Assembly: GCA_027625915.1 (NCBI GenBank)
Contig: JANTQA010000008.1
Location: 8,168,501 to 8,232,500 of the forward strand
Reading direction: 5' to 3'
DNA length: 64,000 nt
Source of the DNA: Anaeramoeba flamelloides
Lineage: Eukaryota; Metamonada; Anaeramoebidae
Shown: one piece after another, positions 1 through 11,002 of the stretch
How positions within the stretch are numbered: the first letter of the stretch is position 1
How the letters are laid out: every line of letters begins with the position of its first letter
Notes under the pieces: generated by a model
What the model was told of the DNA's origin: nothing
What the model saw: the letters and a program-made list of their open reading frames with translations, nothing else
Database searches by the model: none
Made by a program: the position numbers and the translations under genes

Positions 1-223
1 TAAAAAATCTATTGAATATAGAATCGATACAAAAATTAAAAAAAAACCAACGACACACGCCATAAAAGTAATTTTGTGTCTTCAAAAATGAATATAAAAA
101 TACTTTTTTCCTCCCTTCAAAAGAAAAATAAAAAAACTAAAAAATTTAAAAATTTCAATCTAGTTTACTTTTGGTTCGTTTTCTTTTGAGATACAGAACA
201 ACCACTTATCTTTATATTTCAAA

Positions 224-961
224 ATGTCAGTATCTCGTGGTACTGAAAAATCTCTTTTGGGTAATTTTCACACAATAAAAATTTATAAAAAATGACAACA
301 AGTAATTCCTTCCTTAAAAGTCTCAGAAATATTATCATTTTTTCGTTTTTTAGACAAATTGATTTTTTAGTAATGGCCACAATCAATCAAGAACTTGAAA
401 TGGTACTTGAGGAGGTCACTAAGCAACCAATGATATCAGACTTAATCAACTCAAATTATGAATCAATTAAAAATTTAGACCTTCAACAAATTCTTTTACG
501 GTTTGTCAACAAAACATTAAAAGATAAACAAATAAATCTACCAATTTCAAATTTTGATAAGGACTTTGAGGTATATTATTTCAAACATTTGTGGTGAACG
601 CTTTCGGTCACCAATGAGACAACTTATTTTTTTTTTACAAACTTTTTTCATTCCACAACCAAACAACAAAAAACAAAAAATCAAAAAACCAAAAAACCCA
701 AAAAATCAAAAAACTGGTTAATGGCAATAATAGGACTGTACAATTTTTATATATTTACTTTTCGATCTGACTGGAGAAAAAGAATTTGTAAAGTTACTTG
801 ACGAAAAAAGTCTTTTGGAAAGAGCCAAGCGTTTTATTAAATTAGTGAATAAAATGGAGCTTAATTTTAAAATTTGTTCGGCAAAAGATATTGCCAACGG
901 GAATAAACTGCACTTGATCTCCTTTGTTGGAAAATTGTTTCTCTTGTTTAATTATCAAATG
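224..961 (+). CDS. Fimbrin/plastin-type calponin-homology protein, 5' exons
   Basis: Three exons fit: 224-260, 371-570 and 734-961. The introns 261-370 and 571-733 are GT-AG and the reading phase is kept across both joins (G|TA, then phase 0). The product begins MSVSRGTEKSLLV followed by MATINQELEM. It contains one CH domain of the fimbrin/plastin type: the LLRFVNKTLKD helix, the NFDKDFED segment continuing over the second intron into YLLFDLTGE, then ERAKRFIKLVNKM, the CSAKDIANGN turn and the LHLISFVGKLFLLFN closing helix. CH domains of this type bind F-actin, usually in tandem pairs; only one is visible. A GT follows 961. Read-through from the last exon gives a Leu/Phe-rich tail ending at 1195; a short exon after the AG near 1243 would end within a few codons. 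The 3' end is unresolved. It could be a fragment of a longer fimbrin gene cut by repeats. Confidence 0.6.
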
Positions 962-1589
962 GTAAAGATCCTTTCTCTTCTCTTCTCTTCTCTTCTTTTC
1001 ATTTTTGTTTTAGCAAATCTTGTTAATTGCTTTTATATTTTGATCCATTTTTTGAAAAAAAAAGGTTCCTTATTTTTGTCAACAAAAATTGACTTGACAA
1101 ACACTTTATTTATTCGTTTATTGCTTTTTTTTTTTATTTATTTATGGTTGTGTCGAAGTGAATGGATATCAAAAACAAAAACCTTTTCGGTTTGAAACTT
1201 TTACTTTTCAAAAATTTTCATAACAAAGAAAAAGATTTTTCAGATTTCTTGCATCGCTTAACACAATTTTTCCTTCTTTTTGTTTTGGAAAAGGTTTGAA
1301 CACTTTATTTTGTTTTATTTTATTCGACAAACTGGATCAATACGATTTTTCTACCTGCACTAGACAAGGTTTTTGGCATATATAAAAAATTCCCTTTTCA
1401 TAAATCACTTGTGTTTTCATCATAGAAAATTGGATCATTTAACAAGAAGAATTAGAAAAGCACCAACAACTTTTTTGTTCATAAACTTGACGAAAATTGG
1501 ATGTATTTTGTGTATAAACCATCTTTAAAAGCATTGTGCTTTTATTTGGTTATTAATACTGATAAATTGTAATTTATGTTTGGAAATTT
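962..1589. other. Non-coding stretch downstream of the CH exons
   Basis: Pyrimidine-rich just after the splice donor at 962, then plain AT-rich sequence. No recognisable exon beyond a possible very short one near 1244. Confidence 0.4.
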
Positions 1590-1835
1590 TTACTTGATTT
1601 TCCTTTTTGAAATTTTTATTCTCAACTTTGAATAAAGCATTTTATGAAATCAAGTGTTAAGAAACTCTCTAAAATTAGTTGTTCTTCACAATATTCTTTG
1701 TCCTGGACTGTTTGATAAGAAACAGTTCGAAAATTTATAAAAAATGGAAATCGAAATAAAAATTTTTTGAAATTTATTAGAATTTATCAGTACCATCAAC
1801 CAATTGTATCTGATTTTTCTATTTAACTGAACTTA
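1590..1835. repeat. Dispersed repeat R1, copy 1
   Basis: Diverged match to 61130-61385. Both contain a TTGATTTTC start, a run ending in a GAAACWYTSTAAAATTARTT-like segment and an AAATTTATTRGAAT segment in the same order. No coding capacity is seen. Confidence 0.5.
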
Positions 1836-1934
1836 ACATTAACCTTCTTTCATCACCGAAAAAAAAATTTTCTGATCTAACTAAAAAATTACAAAACTGG
1901 AAAAAAAAGGAAATTAAAACAAAACAAAAAAAAT

Positions 1935-2055
1935 AAAAAATATTTGTAAAATCAAAATTATTTTACAAACTGAATGAAAAGTGTAGTATTGTTATTCTTT
2001 CAACTGTTTAAATGGTGTACAAAATTTGGGAATTTTGTTTAGTTTAATTTGATTC
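1935..2055. repeat. Dispersed repeat R2, copy 1
   Basis: Resembles 8115-8230. Shared blocks are ATCAAAATTATTTT, an AACTGTTT..TGTG core and TTTAGTTTAATTTGAT. The two copies sit beside repeats R1 and R3, so R1-R3 may be pieces of one longer element. Confidence 0.45.
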
Positions 2056-2765
2056 TAACAGTAATAGATAAATCATAGCAAGAAAATAATTCTAAAAAAT
2101 CCAATTTTACTAATGTTTACAATTAAAATTCCAATTTTGTAAATTGAAGATGCTAAAATTTTGGTTTAATTTGATGTTTTTGAATTCTATTTTAATTCTA
2201 ATAATCAATCTAATTTTTGTACTTGGTATTTGTTTTAAAATGAATGAAAATAAATAAAAAAAATAATTGAAAATGAGAACTTTTACTATAATTTTACAAT
2301 TAAAATCAGATTTGGCATTTTTTTTTTCAATTTGACAATTTTTTTCCTGAATTGTTACTATTGCTAGTATTATTGACAAAAAATAATTTCAAAAAATCTT
2401 AGTTTTTCAAAAATAATTTGAAAAATGATAAACTCAATTCCAAAAATTGGGGCACACCTTCAAAATCAATTTAATTCCAAGAAAAGTGATATTTGACTCT
2501 TAAATAGAAACATTAGATATGAAAAACCTATAGAAATAATTTTAAAGTTAATTATTTATCATTTTTTTTAATTATTTTTTTATTTTTTTTGTATTCTAAT
2601 TTTTTTCAATTGAAAAAAAAAATTAAAATTTTTTAAAAAACTTTTAGAAAATCTCAAAATCACTTTAAAATGAAATTTAAAAGTTTTGATTCTGATCACA
2701 ATAAAAATTTTTTTTTCTCTCCCAAAAAGAAATAAGATTCTTTTTTTATCAAGAAAAAAATTTTT

Positions 2766-3830
2766 TGAAAAAAAAATCATGATATGGGGTGCTATAGTAC
2801 AATGTCTACAAACAGGCCTTATTATCATTAATGGAAGTGTGGATACTGAATGTATTATTAATGATATTATCAAAAAATCAAATGGAATTCAACTCGTTTA
2901 ATTCAGAATATGGTGGGTTGAAATGGATTTTCCAAAAGGATGGAACTTGAACACATACTTCAAAAAAAAAACTCAAACTTACTTAAATCGGGGATGTTAT
3001 GTTCTGGACCCTTGGCCCCCAATTCCACAGATTTAAATCCAATTGAGAATTTATGGTCAATTATGGATACTAAACTGAAAAATTGTAATCCAAAAAACGA
3101 AGAAGAATTTATTAAAATTTTCACTAATGTATGTAATACTTTGAGTTGGGAAACCTTAGAAAATTAGTAAACTATAAGGTATTTCCAAAAAAGTGAGGCA
3201 TTTTTTTTTTACATTTCATAAAAAATCATCTTTTTTAGTGAAGGTTTTCATTAATTGACATCACCGAATTAAGTTTAATATTAATACCGATTGAATAAAT
3301 TGACGAAGCAAAGTTGTTATTTCAAAATATTTTAATTGAAATATTTCCAAAAAATTTCAAAAAACATAATATCACTTTTTTTGCCGAAAACAATGTACGA
3401 CCAATTTCAATTAAAAACAGAAAATATGAAAAGTGTATAATGATTTTTTAAACAAGAAAACGCAGTTAGATGTTTTATATTCTATTTGAAATTTTTTTTT
3501 GAGATTTAACAAGTTATGAAAACGATTTTTTCTATCAAAAAGAAAATAATAATAAACACCAATTTTCAACCCTAAAAAATAACATATAAAATCAAGATCA
3601 GAAAATTTAATATTTTTTATTTATGTAATACAATACTCAGTAAACAAATTGAAATATTATCAAGAATTTATAAATGATTGTTAATGATTTTCGATGTTTA
3701 AATACTTTTTTGAAGATTGAGTTTAAAAGATAAATTTTAAAATAAATTTGCCCCACTTTATTGGAAATAGCTTATATATAAGAGAATAGATTTAGTTATC
3801 AAAATACAAGCTGAATCTATTAATAGTTTT
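2766..3830 (+). pseudogene. Tc1/mariner transposase remnant (DDE superfamily)
   Basis: Readable blocks in order are MIWGAIVQCLQTGLIIINGS (the strand with the first catalytic-region WG motif), a WIFQKDG segment in another frame that retains the second-Asp region, and GPLAPNSTDLNPIENLWSIM, the DLNPIENLW signature around the last catalytic acid. WETLEN follows, and after the inserted element at 3177-3772 a RIDLVIKIQAESINSFY-like tail resumes. The N-terminal helix-turn-helix DNA-binding part is not found. There are at least three frame changes or stops and one 0.6-kb insertion, so it is inactive. Confidence 0.75.
3177..3772. mobile_element. MITE inside the transposase gene
   Basis: Ends AGGTATTTCCAAAAAAGTGA and the complementary CACTTTATTGGAAATAGCT match over about 26 bp and are flanked by TA (3175-3176, 3773-3774). 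About 596 bp, no coding. It splits the transposase C-terminus, so it is younger than the host transposon. Confidence 0.75.
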
Positions 3831-4008
3831 TATTAATTTTTCTTTCAATAAAAATGAATTTTTTGGTAACCGTGTTCCAAAAATAGGTGCACACTTTTTT
3901 TTATTTTTTCTTTTTTATTTTTAGAATTGAATTTTAAATTTACTATCAAATATATAAATAGTATTAATTAAATATTTTCGGAAAATTTATTATTTTAATG
4001 GTCAAGTA

Positions 4009-4222
4009 AACTATTTTTCATAAATTTTGACTCACTTTATAATGTTAATGGGAGTTGTTTTTGGGGTTTATTCCAGTATTCTTAACAAATAATATTTTCA
4101 ATTTTTGAGATCAGAATCATTTTTTTTAATTTTGCAATTTTTGTTTTGCTTTTTCAAATTTTTGTTTTTCTTTTGTTTTTCTTTTGTTTTTTTTTTTTTT
4201 TTTTTTTTTTTTGAAAAATTTT

Positions 4223-4297
<75 letters not shown>

Positions 4298-4661
4298 TCC
4301 TGTGGAAAAAAAAAAAGAGATCTTCGAAAAGACAAATAATCACTAAGAAAATTGTGACTATGTAATGTCTTTTAAAATGGATTTAATTATTCATAAAAAA
4401 TCTTGTTGTTCAACTTTTTTTCAGTGAAAATTCAGTAATAAAAAATCCGTAATGCTCATTTCAAAAATTGTGACTCACTTTATTTTAGTTTTTGGTTTTA
4501 TTTTTTTTTAATTTTTAATATATCAGGCTTTTATAGATTTAGAATGACTAAAAAGTGAATTACAAATCATATTTAGTTATTAATTGTTTTTGAATACTAA
4601 AGGATAATTTTTTTTTTTCAATTTATTATTTCAGGTGAGTCACAATTTTTGAAAAAGAGTT
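4009..4661. mobile_element. Second nested MITE with a long poly-T core
   Basis: Ends AACTATTTTTCATAAATTTT and the complement of AAAATTG..GAGTT with TA on both sides (4007-4008, 4662-4663). The arms resemble those of the enclosing transposon, so the two are probably related families. The core holds about 110 bases of nearly pure T (4189-4290). An extra internal copy of the TCAAAAATTGTGACTCAC arm lies at 4463. Related sequence is at 39598-40110. Confidence 0.65.
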
Positions 4662-4975
4662 TATTATGTATTTTGAAGTATATTTTTATTAATGTAATTT
4701 TTTTTTGTGTCCCATTTTTTGGAATTGAGTTTATATTATACTTTATAGTGATATAAACAAAAACTAATTATTTCAAATTTTTTTTTTTTATTTACTCATG
4801 TTGGTAATTCATTTTAAATAGTATTCTTTTTGTACAAAATCATTTTTAAAAAATATTTCTAATTCATTAACTAAATTTACCATTTAATTTTTTTTATTTT
4901 CTATTATAAAAACCTTTAAATTTTTATAATAAAACAACAACAATAATCTTAATAATCATGTTCACAATTAATTAG

Positions 4976-5311
4976 GAATGGGATCAAAAATGTGAAACGC
5001 AAATTGAATCATTGGAAAATGATCTTGAAAATAAAGAAAAGGAAATTAAACAGTTAAAAAAAGAACTACACAAAATTGATTCTGACTTAATGAATCAAGA
5101 TAATTTTACTACAAATAGTAAACCTACAAAGAAATCTGGAAATATTTATACCTTCACCGATATTATAAATCAATTAATAGAGGATTCAGCATTTTTAAAA
5201 TACAATATTTATGAAAGTATTAGATCATTAATTAAATCTCTGAATTCAAATAATCAACAACAAAATAAGTTTTTATCCATTTTAAATAAATTCCAAGAAA
5301 CAGAATTTGAG
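4976..5311 (+). CDS. Coiled-coil exon, probably of the RasGAP gene
   Basis: The exon is open for 112 codons in phase 0 at both ends, after TTAG (4972-4975) and before G|GTAAATATT at 5312. It reads EWDQKCETQIESLENDLENK, then a Lys/Glu heptad region (KEIKQLKKELHKIDSDL) typical of a coiled coil, then a globular-looking segment with FTDIINQLIEDSAFLKYNI. The phase matches the acceptor at 8506, so it could be spliced to the RasGAP exon across 3.2 kb of repeats. The first exon would lie upstream, where the Tc1 element now is; none was recognised. It could instead be a separate small gene. Confidence 0.5.
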
Positions 5312-5625
5312 GTAAATATTTTTCTTTCTTTTCTTTTTATATCATTTATATGACCTCCGTCTTTTTTAAAAAACAAGGTATTTAAAGTATATCTGGTTTA
5401 AATAGTTTCACTAGCGTTCAAAAATTTATGAAACAATAATGAAACCATCTTTTTTATTGGTTGAATCCAAAGTTATTTTTAAATTTTAAAATCAAAATTA
5501 TTACATATTTCTATTTTTGATTTAATTATGTATTTATAACTGAAAAATACCAAGAATTAAAAGAAATTCAAATTTTGTTTTCTCAAAATTATCAATCATT
5601 TATCTTACCACTAATGATGAAATAA

Positions 5626-6362
5626 CTAGAATTTTAAGTGATCAGTTTTTTCGCAACAAAAGAGCAAATTTTTAAAATATGTTTTTCGTGATATTCTATA
5701 CTTACAACTTTTGTAGATGTCGAAGTACCAAAAAAATATGATCAACTTAAGAAACCTCAGAAATGAAAGAAAATTTTTTTCATTGAGATCAATTTTTTTT
5801 TTTTTCATTTTTTCCTGAAAAAGAAAACATTTAAATTGATTTTATTTCTGACTAATATAAAAAGTTTTTAATCTGTTTATTGCAATTTTGATCCTTGTTA
5901 CACAATAAACACTTTTTATTGTCATGGATATTGATGTAAACATTTTTTTCTTTTTTTGATATAATTCTTTTGAATAAACAACAATAAATCGTTTTGTTCA
6001 AAGGTTTGGAAAACTTTAGTATTATTTTAATCATAATAGTTATAAACTATTAAAGGATTAAAGTCATTCACAAAATATTACTAAGAAATTGTGTTTTTGT
6101 TCTAAGATGAAATTTGATTGTTCCAAATAAAATTTTCTTGAAGATATTTGAGAATTAGAATAATTTGATCCTCAAAATTCAAAATCAAATTTTTTATTCC
6201 AAAAATGATTCGAATTTTTAAACTATTCTTGTCGAAACTTTCAAAACAATTCGTTAAAAAAATATATTTGTAAATTTTTATCTTTTTTTGAAAAACAAAA
6301 AAACGACTTTTTCCAAAATTTAATGAAAAAACAATTTTTTGCATCATAAATCTAAATTTCAT
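5626..6362 (-). repeat. Decayed repeat R6 copy 1, possible LINE fragment
   Basis: The part 5640-6010 matches 46950-47290. On the minus strand short open stretches resemble a reverse transcriptase thumb (LNFGKSRFFVFQKK) and a C-terminal cysteine motif (KCLLCNKDQNC). The LINE reading is weak; the repeat relation is clear. Confidence 0.4.
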
Positions 6363-6504
6363 TGATAAAACCTTTGTTAATCTTCTATCAAAATTTCATT
6401 TATTGAATCTGTTATACTACAATTATTTTTAATTGGATGAGATTTAAATTGAAAGATTAATCATTAAAAATAATAACAAAAAAAAAATTTTCTTACAAAA
6501 TCAA

Positions 6505-6610
6505 TGCTTTCCAACATAAAACCAAAAATATGTTTTCCCATTTTCAAGAATTAATTTGATTGTTAATAAAAATAATAAGCTACTTTTTTTTGGTTTTATA
6601 TTGGAAACAT
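6505..6610. repeat. Short inverted repeat, possible mini-MITE
   Basis: Arms of about 21 bp, GCTTTCCAACATAAAACCAA and the complement within TTGGTTTTATATTGGAAAC, face each other across about 60 bp. No clear target duplication. Confidence 0.45.
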
Positions 6611-6829
6611 GTGCAATTTTGATTTCAAAAAATAGACTTAAATTAATAAAATTATTTAGATGGTTTTAACTCATCCATTCCAGAATCCCAAACACAAATC
6701 ACAAATAAAAAAAAAATTAAGATCTCAACAAGGTTTCATTACTTTTTCAAAAAATACTAATCCCTTAATACAAATTTTTCAATTTTTATCATAAGCGGGC
6801 AGTCCAAAAAAAATGTTCTATATCGACAA

Positions 6830-7570
6830 TAATTTCTAAATTAAAATGATTTTTGCATAAGTTATAAATTTTTTTTTTTTTTTTTTATCATAAGCAGAAG
6901 AATATCTCGTTAGAAAATATGTGAAATTTCTTAATTTTTAAAATCGAAGTAAAAGCCTACCCATTTTAAATATTTTTTGTCATTGGGTTTTTTTTTTTTG
7001 AGAATTGAGTAAAATCTTTGATTTTTCTCCATTCTTTTGAATTCTTGAAAAATACCGTAAGGCTTTTTTTAATTTATGCTTTGATTAGAGAATCGATAGG
7101 TTTTCGAAACAAAAACAAGAATAAAAAAAATCGTAGTTAGCTTTTCAAGAATTTAAAAGAATTGGGCAAAATCTTTGATTTTACTCCACTCTTTTGAATT
7201 CAGAAAAGATAGGCACTTTATGACACTCTGCGACATGAATACGGCACTTAAAATGAATGTTTATTTCTATTATTATTATACCTAATAATTTTTAAATATT
7301 CTTGACCTTTCCACCCAGAACTATTTATTATTAAATGTTTTTAAATTTCTTCAGATTTTTATCAAACTTATTTTGGTTTTCTATTTCCCAATTAATATTT
7401 TCATCTTTTTTTTTTTTTTTTGGAAAATTTAAATTTGTCGTGAAATTTGTTCAAAATCAAGATTTTTAAATTTTTTTTTTGAGTTTATATCTTCTTTTGT
7501 AGACTGAAATTCTGACTCAATCAATTTTTGCTTAAGTTTTATTAATTATTCTTGAAGAACGTAGATTGAT
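6830..7570 (-). mobile_element. LINE fragments interrupted by hairpin cassette
   Basis: Minus strand. 7245-7570 carries an ENINWEIENQNKFDKNLKKF stretch and a following WKGQEYLKII-like stretch, parallel to ENINWHTVEYKLLDLELQVF in the LINE at 21.0-21.8 kb. 6830-6965 matches the LINE C-terminal part at 58785-58930. Between them, 7000-7240 holds hairpin-cassette modules (see 28080-28510). All parts are broken. Confidence 0.6.
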
Positions 7571-7664
7571 TTTTAAAAAAAATTGTGAATTTTTTATTTA
7601 TCCAAACGTTGATTAAATTGAAAAATTTTTGGGTATGGTTTTAAAAAACTAATCCAAAAAAAAA

Positions 7665-8095
7665 TTAGTTAATGTAAACTCCAATTCAAAATTTTTTAAC
7701 ACACCAAAATTCAATTTTTGAAAAAAAAAAAATTAATAAATCAATTATAGAAGAAATACCAAATTATAAACATTCACTAATTGGAATGTTAACAATTGTT
7801 TATTAATTACAACACTAAACAAAAAAATAAATAATTATTAATACTAATAAATTATCTGTGTGTTAAAAATTTTGGAGAGGGCAAAACAAAAAAATACCAA
7901 TTGGTAAATTTGTAAAAATTCTATGAAGGAATATTGATCAATCAAATGGTTAGATACCAATCACCTAATTTTATTTGAGTTCTTCTATTTTTAACAACCC
8001 AACTTTAATATCAATTGTTGAAAAAAATATTTTGATCGATCAAACAAAACAAGTTAGGTAATTCAAAAAATAAAATGAAAACAAAAAACTAAAAA
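7665..8095. repeat. Dispersed repeat R3, copy 1
   Basis: Collinear with 51880-52305 over about 430 bp. Shared landmarks are AAACTCCAATTCAA, ACAACACTAA, AATACTAATAAATTATC, TTTGTAAAAATTCTAT and TTTTATTTGAGTT. No coding. Related bits continue to about 8230 (repeat R2). Confidence 0.75.
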
Positions 8096-8506
8096 GATGG
8101 AAAAATGATTTTCATATTTTACAAAAATCAAAATTATTTTCAATTTGAATAAAAATTGTATTATTATGATTATTTGAACAGTTTTAACTGTGTGGAAATT
8201 TTTGAATTTTAGTTTATATTGATTTGGGCATTTGTAATTCCCGCCGCTGGCTAGTTTTTTTTAAAACTAAAAATCATTTTTATTTTATATAAAACTGTCT
8301 TTTACTTTTTGGAAGTTTTTTTCAAAATGTTTTTCTTTTTCTTCACCAAATTCCAAAATATTTTATTTTGGATAAAGTATTTGATTCCGGTGTTTTATCA
8401 GTGTTTATATCCATTACAAAAATTCTATTTTTATTCGAATAATACATATTTTTTAACATTATTAATTATTCTCAATTATTAACATTAATTTTACATAATT
8501 ATTTAG

Positions 8507-11002
8507 GGATTTGTGATTTGGAATACAAATATATTATTTATGGTTGGCATTGTTTCAATTATTAAGTCACATGCAAAGGAAAATTTTACAAATAAAATTC
8601 AAAATTTAATCTATAACGAAATACTAAAATTTAATGGAGTCAATGATAAAGAAATTGAAAAATTTTTTTCAAAATTGTTTGCTGTTTTAAAAAAGCAAAA
8701 AATTTATACAATGCAAATTCATCCTGTTTATAAATCCCTATCAGTCTTTTTTGATCAATTTCGGTATTTATGTTTATTTAGAATTGAATTAACTGAAAGG
8801 GTGACAACATATTTATTTAAGGGTAAAAGTTTTTTAGAATTAAAAAAAACGAAAAAAATCTTTAAAAAACAATTTTGGAAGCAATTTCATTTGATTACAA
8901 ACCAAATTATGCCTGGGGTGATTGACGAATCAATTATTATTGAAATATTATACGAATTTTTTTCAAAATTAAAAATTCAACACACAAATAGAAAGTATGA
9001 CCAGAAAGAGAAAAAAGAACAAAACGAAGTGAAAAAAGAACAAAAAGAAGTGAAAAAAGAACAAAACGAAGAGGTCAAAGAACAAAAAGAAGTAATAAAA
9101 GAACAAAAAAAGGAAAAGAAAAAGGTAAAAGAAAATCAAGAATTGCTGGAAATTTGTAAAAAGATAGTAAACGAATCAAAAAAAAAAGCGTTTGGGAAAT
9201 CAATTAAATTAATTATTAATAATTTAATTGGTACAAAGTCTAAAAAATTACTTCAAAATTATTTTGGATTGTTTAATTCAACTTACATTTCTGGCTCGGT
9301 ATCGGGCTCTGGCTCTGCTTCAACGTCTTCTTCTTCAATTTCATCGTACCAAAATGAAAATTCTTCATTTGGGAAGGAAGGAGAAGAAGAAATATTATCG
9401 AGTTGTTACCAATTATTAAAATTATATTTAAATAAAAACGATAGTGATTTTTTATGCAAGGCATTGGACAACCAAATCAGTGGGGAATCTTCAAAAAATT
9501 TATCTTTTTCATTGTTTTATTTTTTTGATTTTTTTGGGTTGTCATTGACTTTTATTAATTTTGCGATTCGATATGAAATTTTGTCTTGCAATAAAAATCA
9601 AAATTCACTATTTAAACCAAATCATATCAGTTCATTGTTAACCACGATTTATACTCAATTATATGGTGAAAAATATATTCAAATTTTAATTGGTGATTTA
9701 ATTCAAGAAATTTTAAAAAATAAACAAAAACAAGAAATCGAAAAAAAAAAATTATCAAATAATATTATGGATAATAATAATAATGATAATAGTAATAGTT
9801 TTGGTGGCGGCAGTGGTGGTGGTGGTAATAAGAAGAATACTGATGATAATTTTGAAAAGAATAAGAATCTTGGAAGCAATTTAGAGAATTTCGAAAACAA
9901 TCTCAATTCTGATGCTAACTTTATTAGAAAATATTTTTATAAAATCATTGATTTATTATTTTCCAAAATCAATGACTTCCCCAAAGAAATTAAAATAATT
10001 GCAAATTTTTATCAAAAGGAATTGGGTAAAAATTATCCAAATGCGCTAATTAATGCTTTAGGTTCTTTGGTATTTACTAAATTCATTTGCCCTACAATAA
10101 TTTCACCAGAAAACCATAATCTGGTATACAAGCAGGTAAAGCCAAATGAAAGGAAAACGTTAATCAACATTTCAGCAGTGATTCAAAAACTTGGCGTAGG
10201 ATCCATTTTCCCAGAAACAAAGCCCAGTTTGCTTTCCTTGAATAAAGACATTGGAAAATTAGCTGAAAAACGATTAGAGTTTTATCGTTTGATATCTGAA
10301 CATGATGAAAATTTAGATTTAAAAAAATATTTAAAACCCTTTTCTCAAAATGAGAATGATCAAAACAATAATTATTATTTCGATCCAATTGAACCATACC
10401 AAATCCATGAATTTTTTACCAGATTTGATTCTAAAAAATTTATAAACTCACAAAAGCTTTCCCTTGAATTCTTAGTTCAGATCGAAAAAATTAAAGAAAA
10501 TTTTTTAGTCAAGCCAAAAGATAAATTAAGCAATGCCAGTGATGATAATGAAAAGTTTTTTGGTAAATTTGGTAAACAATATCTTGATGATTTTTGCGAA
10601 AAATTGGAAAAGTTTAGATTATTTATTAAAAGTATTAATCAAAATTTAACACCCTTTAATGCCTTTTTTGATTCTCTAATTGAGAAACCACAACAAAAAA
10701 ATTTTAAAACTGATAATCAAAATTTATTAAAAAATTCTGAAAATATTAAAAATGATAAAACAATTACGAATTTAAATGAAAATGGGAAAAAAAATGAATT
10801 AAAAATTGAAAAAAATAATAGCAAAGGTAAGCACAAAGGTAAAGGTAAGGGTAAAGGTAAAGGTAAAAGTAATGGTAAGATTAAAGGTAAAGGCAAGAGT
10901 AAAAAAAAAAATAACAATGAAAAAACAAAAAAAGAAAAACAGAATATAAGAAAAAAATCATTTTCTTCAATGTTTAAAAGAAAAAATAAAACTGATAAAT
11001 AA
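8507..11002 (+). CDS. RasGAP-domain protein, main exon
   Basis: Open from the acceptor ATTTAG (8501-8506) to the stop at 11000-11002. Numbering from the GTG at 8513, residues 1-160 are helical, about 165-215 is a Lys/Glu/Gln repeat likely to be coiled coil, about 260-280 is Ser/Gly-rich, and about 300-640 is a RasGAP domain. The domain is recognised by SLFKPNHISSLLTTIY (the arginine-finger loop, usually FR-x-N-S), NALGSLVFTKFICPTIISPE (521-527 is FTKFICP, the FLR block) and the helix LINISAVIQKL. The tail is basic with a GKGKGKGKGK run and may bind membrane or nucleic acid. RasGAPs speed GTP hydrolysis by Ras; here the finger position is Lys368, not Arg, so catalysis is doubtful. The true N-terminus lies in an upstream exon, perhaps 4976-5311. 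Confidence 0.75.
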   Translation, partial: GFVIWNTNILFMVGIVSIIKSHAKENFTNKIQNLIYNEILKFNGVNDKEIEKFFSKLFAVLKKQKIYTMQIHPVYKSLSVFFDQFRYLCLFRIELTERVTTYLFKGKSFLELKKTKKIFKKQFWKQFHLITNQIMPGVIDESIIIEILYEFFSKLKIQHTNRKYDQKEKKEQNEVKKEQKEVKKEQNEEVKEQKEVIKEQKKEKKKVKENQELLEICKKIVNESKKKAFGKSIKLIINNLIGTKSKKLLQNYFGLFNSTYISGSVSGSGSASTSSSSISSYQNENSSFGKEGEEEILSSCYQLLKLYLNKNDSDFLCKALDNQISGESSKNLSFSLFYFFDFFGLSLTFINFAIRYEILSCNKNQNSLFKPNHISSLLTTIYTQLYGEKYIQILIGDLIQEILKNKQKQEIEKKKLSNNIMDNNNNDNSNSFGGGSGGGGNKKNTDDNFEKNKNLGSNLENFENNLNSDANFIRKYFYKIIDLLFSKINDFPKEIKIIANFYQKELGKNYPNALINALGSLVFTKFICPTIISPENHNLVYKQVKPNERKTLINISAVIQKLGVGSIFPETKPSLLSLNKDIGKLAEKRLEFYRLISEHDENLDLKKYLKPFSQNENDQNNNYYFDPIEPYQIHEFFTRFDSKKFINSQKLSLEFLVQIEKIKENFLVKPKDKLSNASDDNEKFFGKFGKQYLDDFCEKLEKFRLFIKSINQNLTPFNAFFDSLIEKPQQKNFKTDNQNLLKNSENIKNDKTITNLNENGKKNELKIEKNNSKGKHKGKGKGKGKGKSNGKIKGKGKSKKKNNNEKTKKEKQNIRKKSFSSMFKRKNKTDK

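Larger units (their letters stand above)
2431..4731 (+). mobile_element. Tc1/mariner DNA transposon, broken, with nested insertions
   Basis: Inverted ends AACTCAATTCCAAAAATTGG at 2431 and the complement ending GGAATTGAGTT at 4731 are bounded by TA at 2429-2430 and 4732-4733, the standard Tc1/mariner target duplication. Inside lies a plus-strand IS630/Tc1 transposase remnant. The element is 2.3 kb because at least two smaller TA-flanked elements (3177-3772 and 4009-4661) landed in it. The arms are about 28 bp and imperfect, so this is an old copy. Confidence 0.8.

Noticed and set aside
4098-4365. Overlapping open frames of Phe/Lys runs on both strands
   Set aside because: They are translations of a long poly-T tract inside a MITE, not genes.
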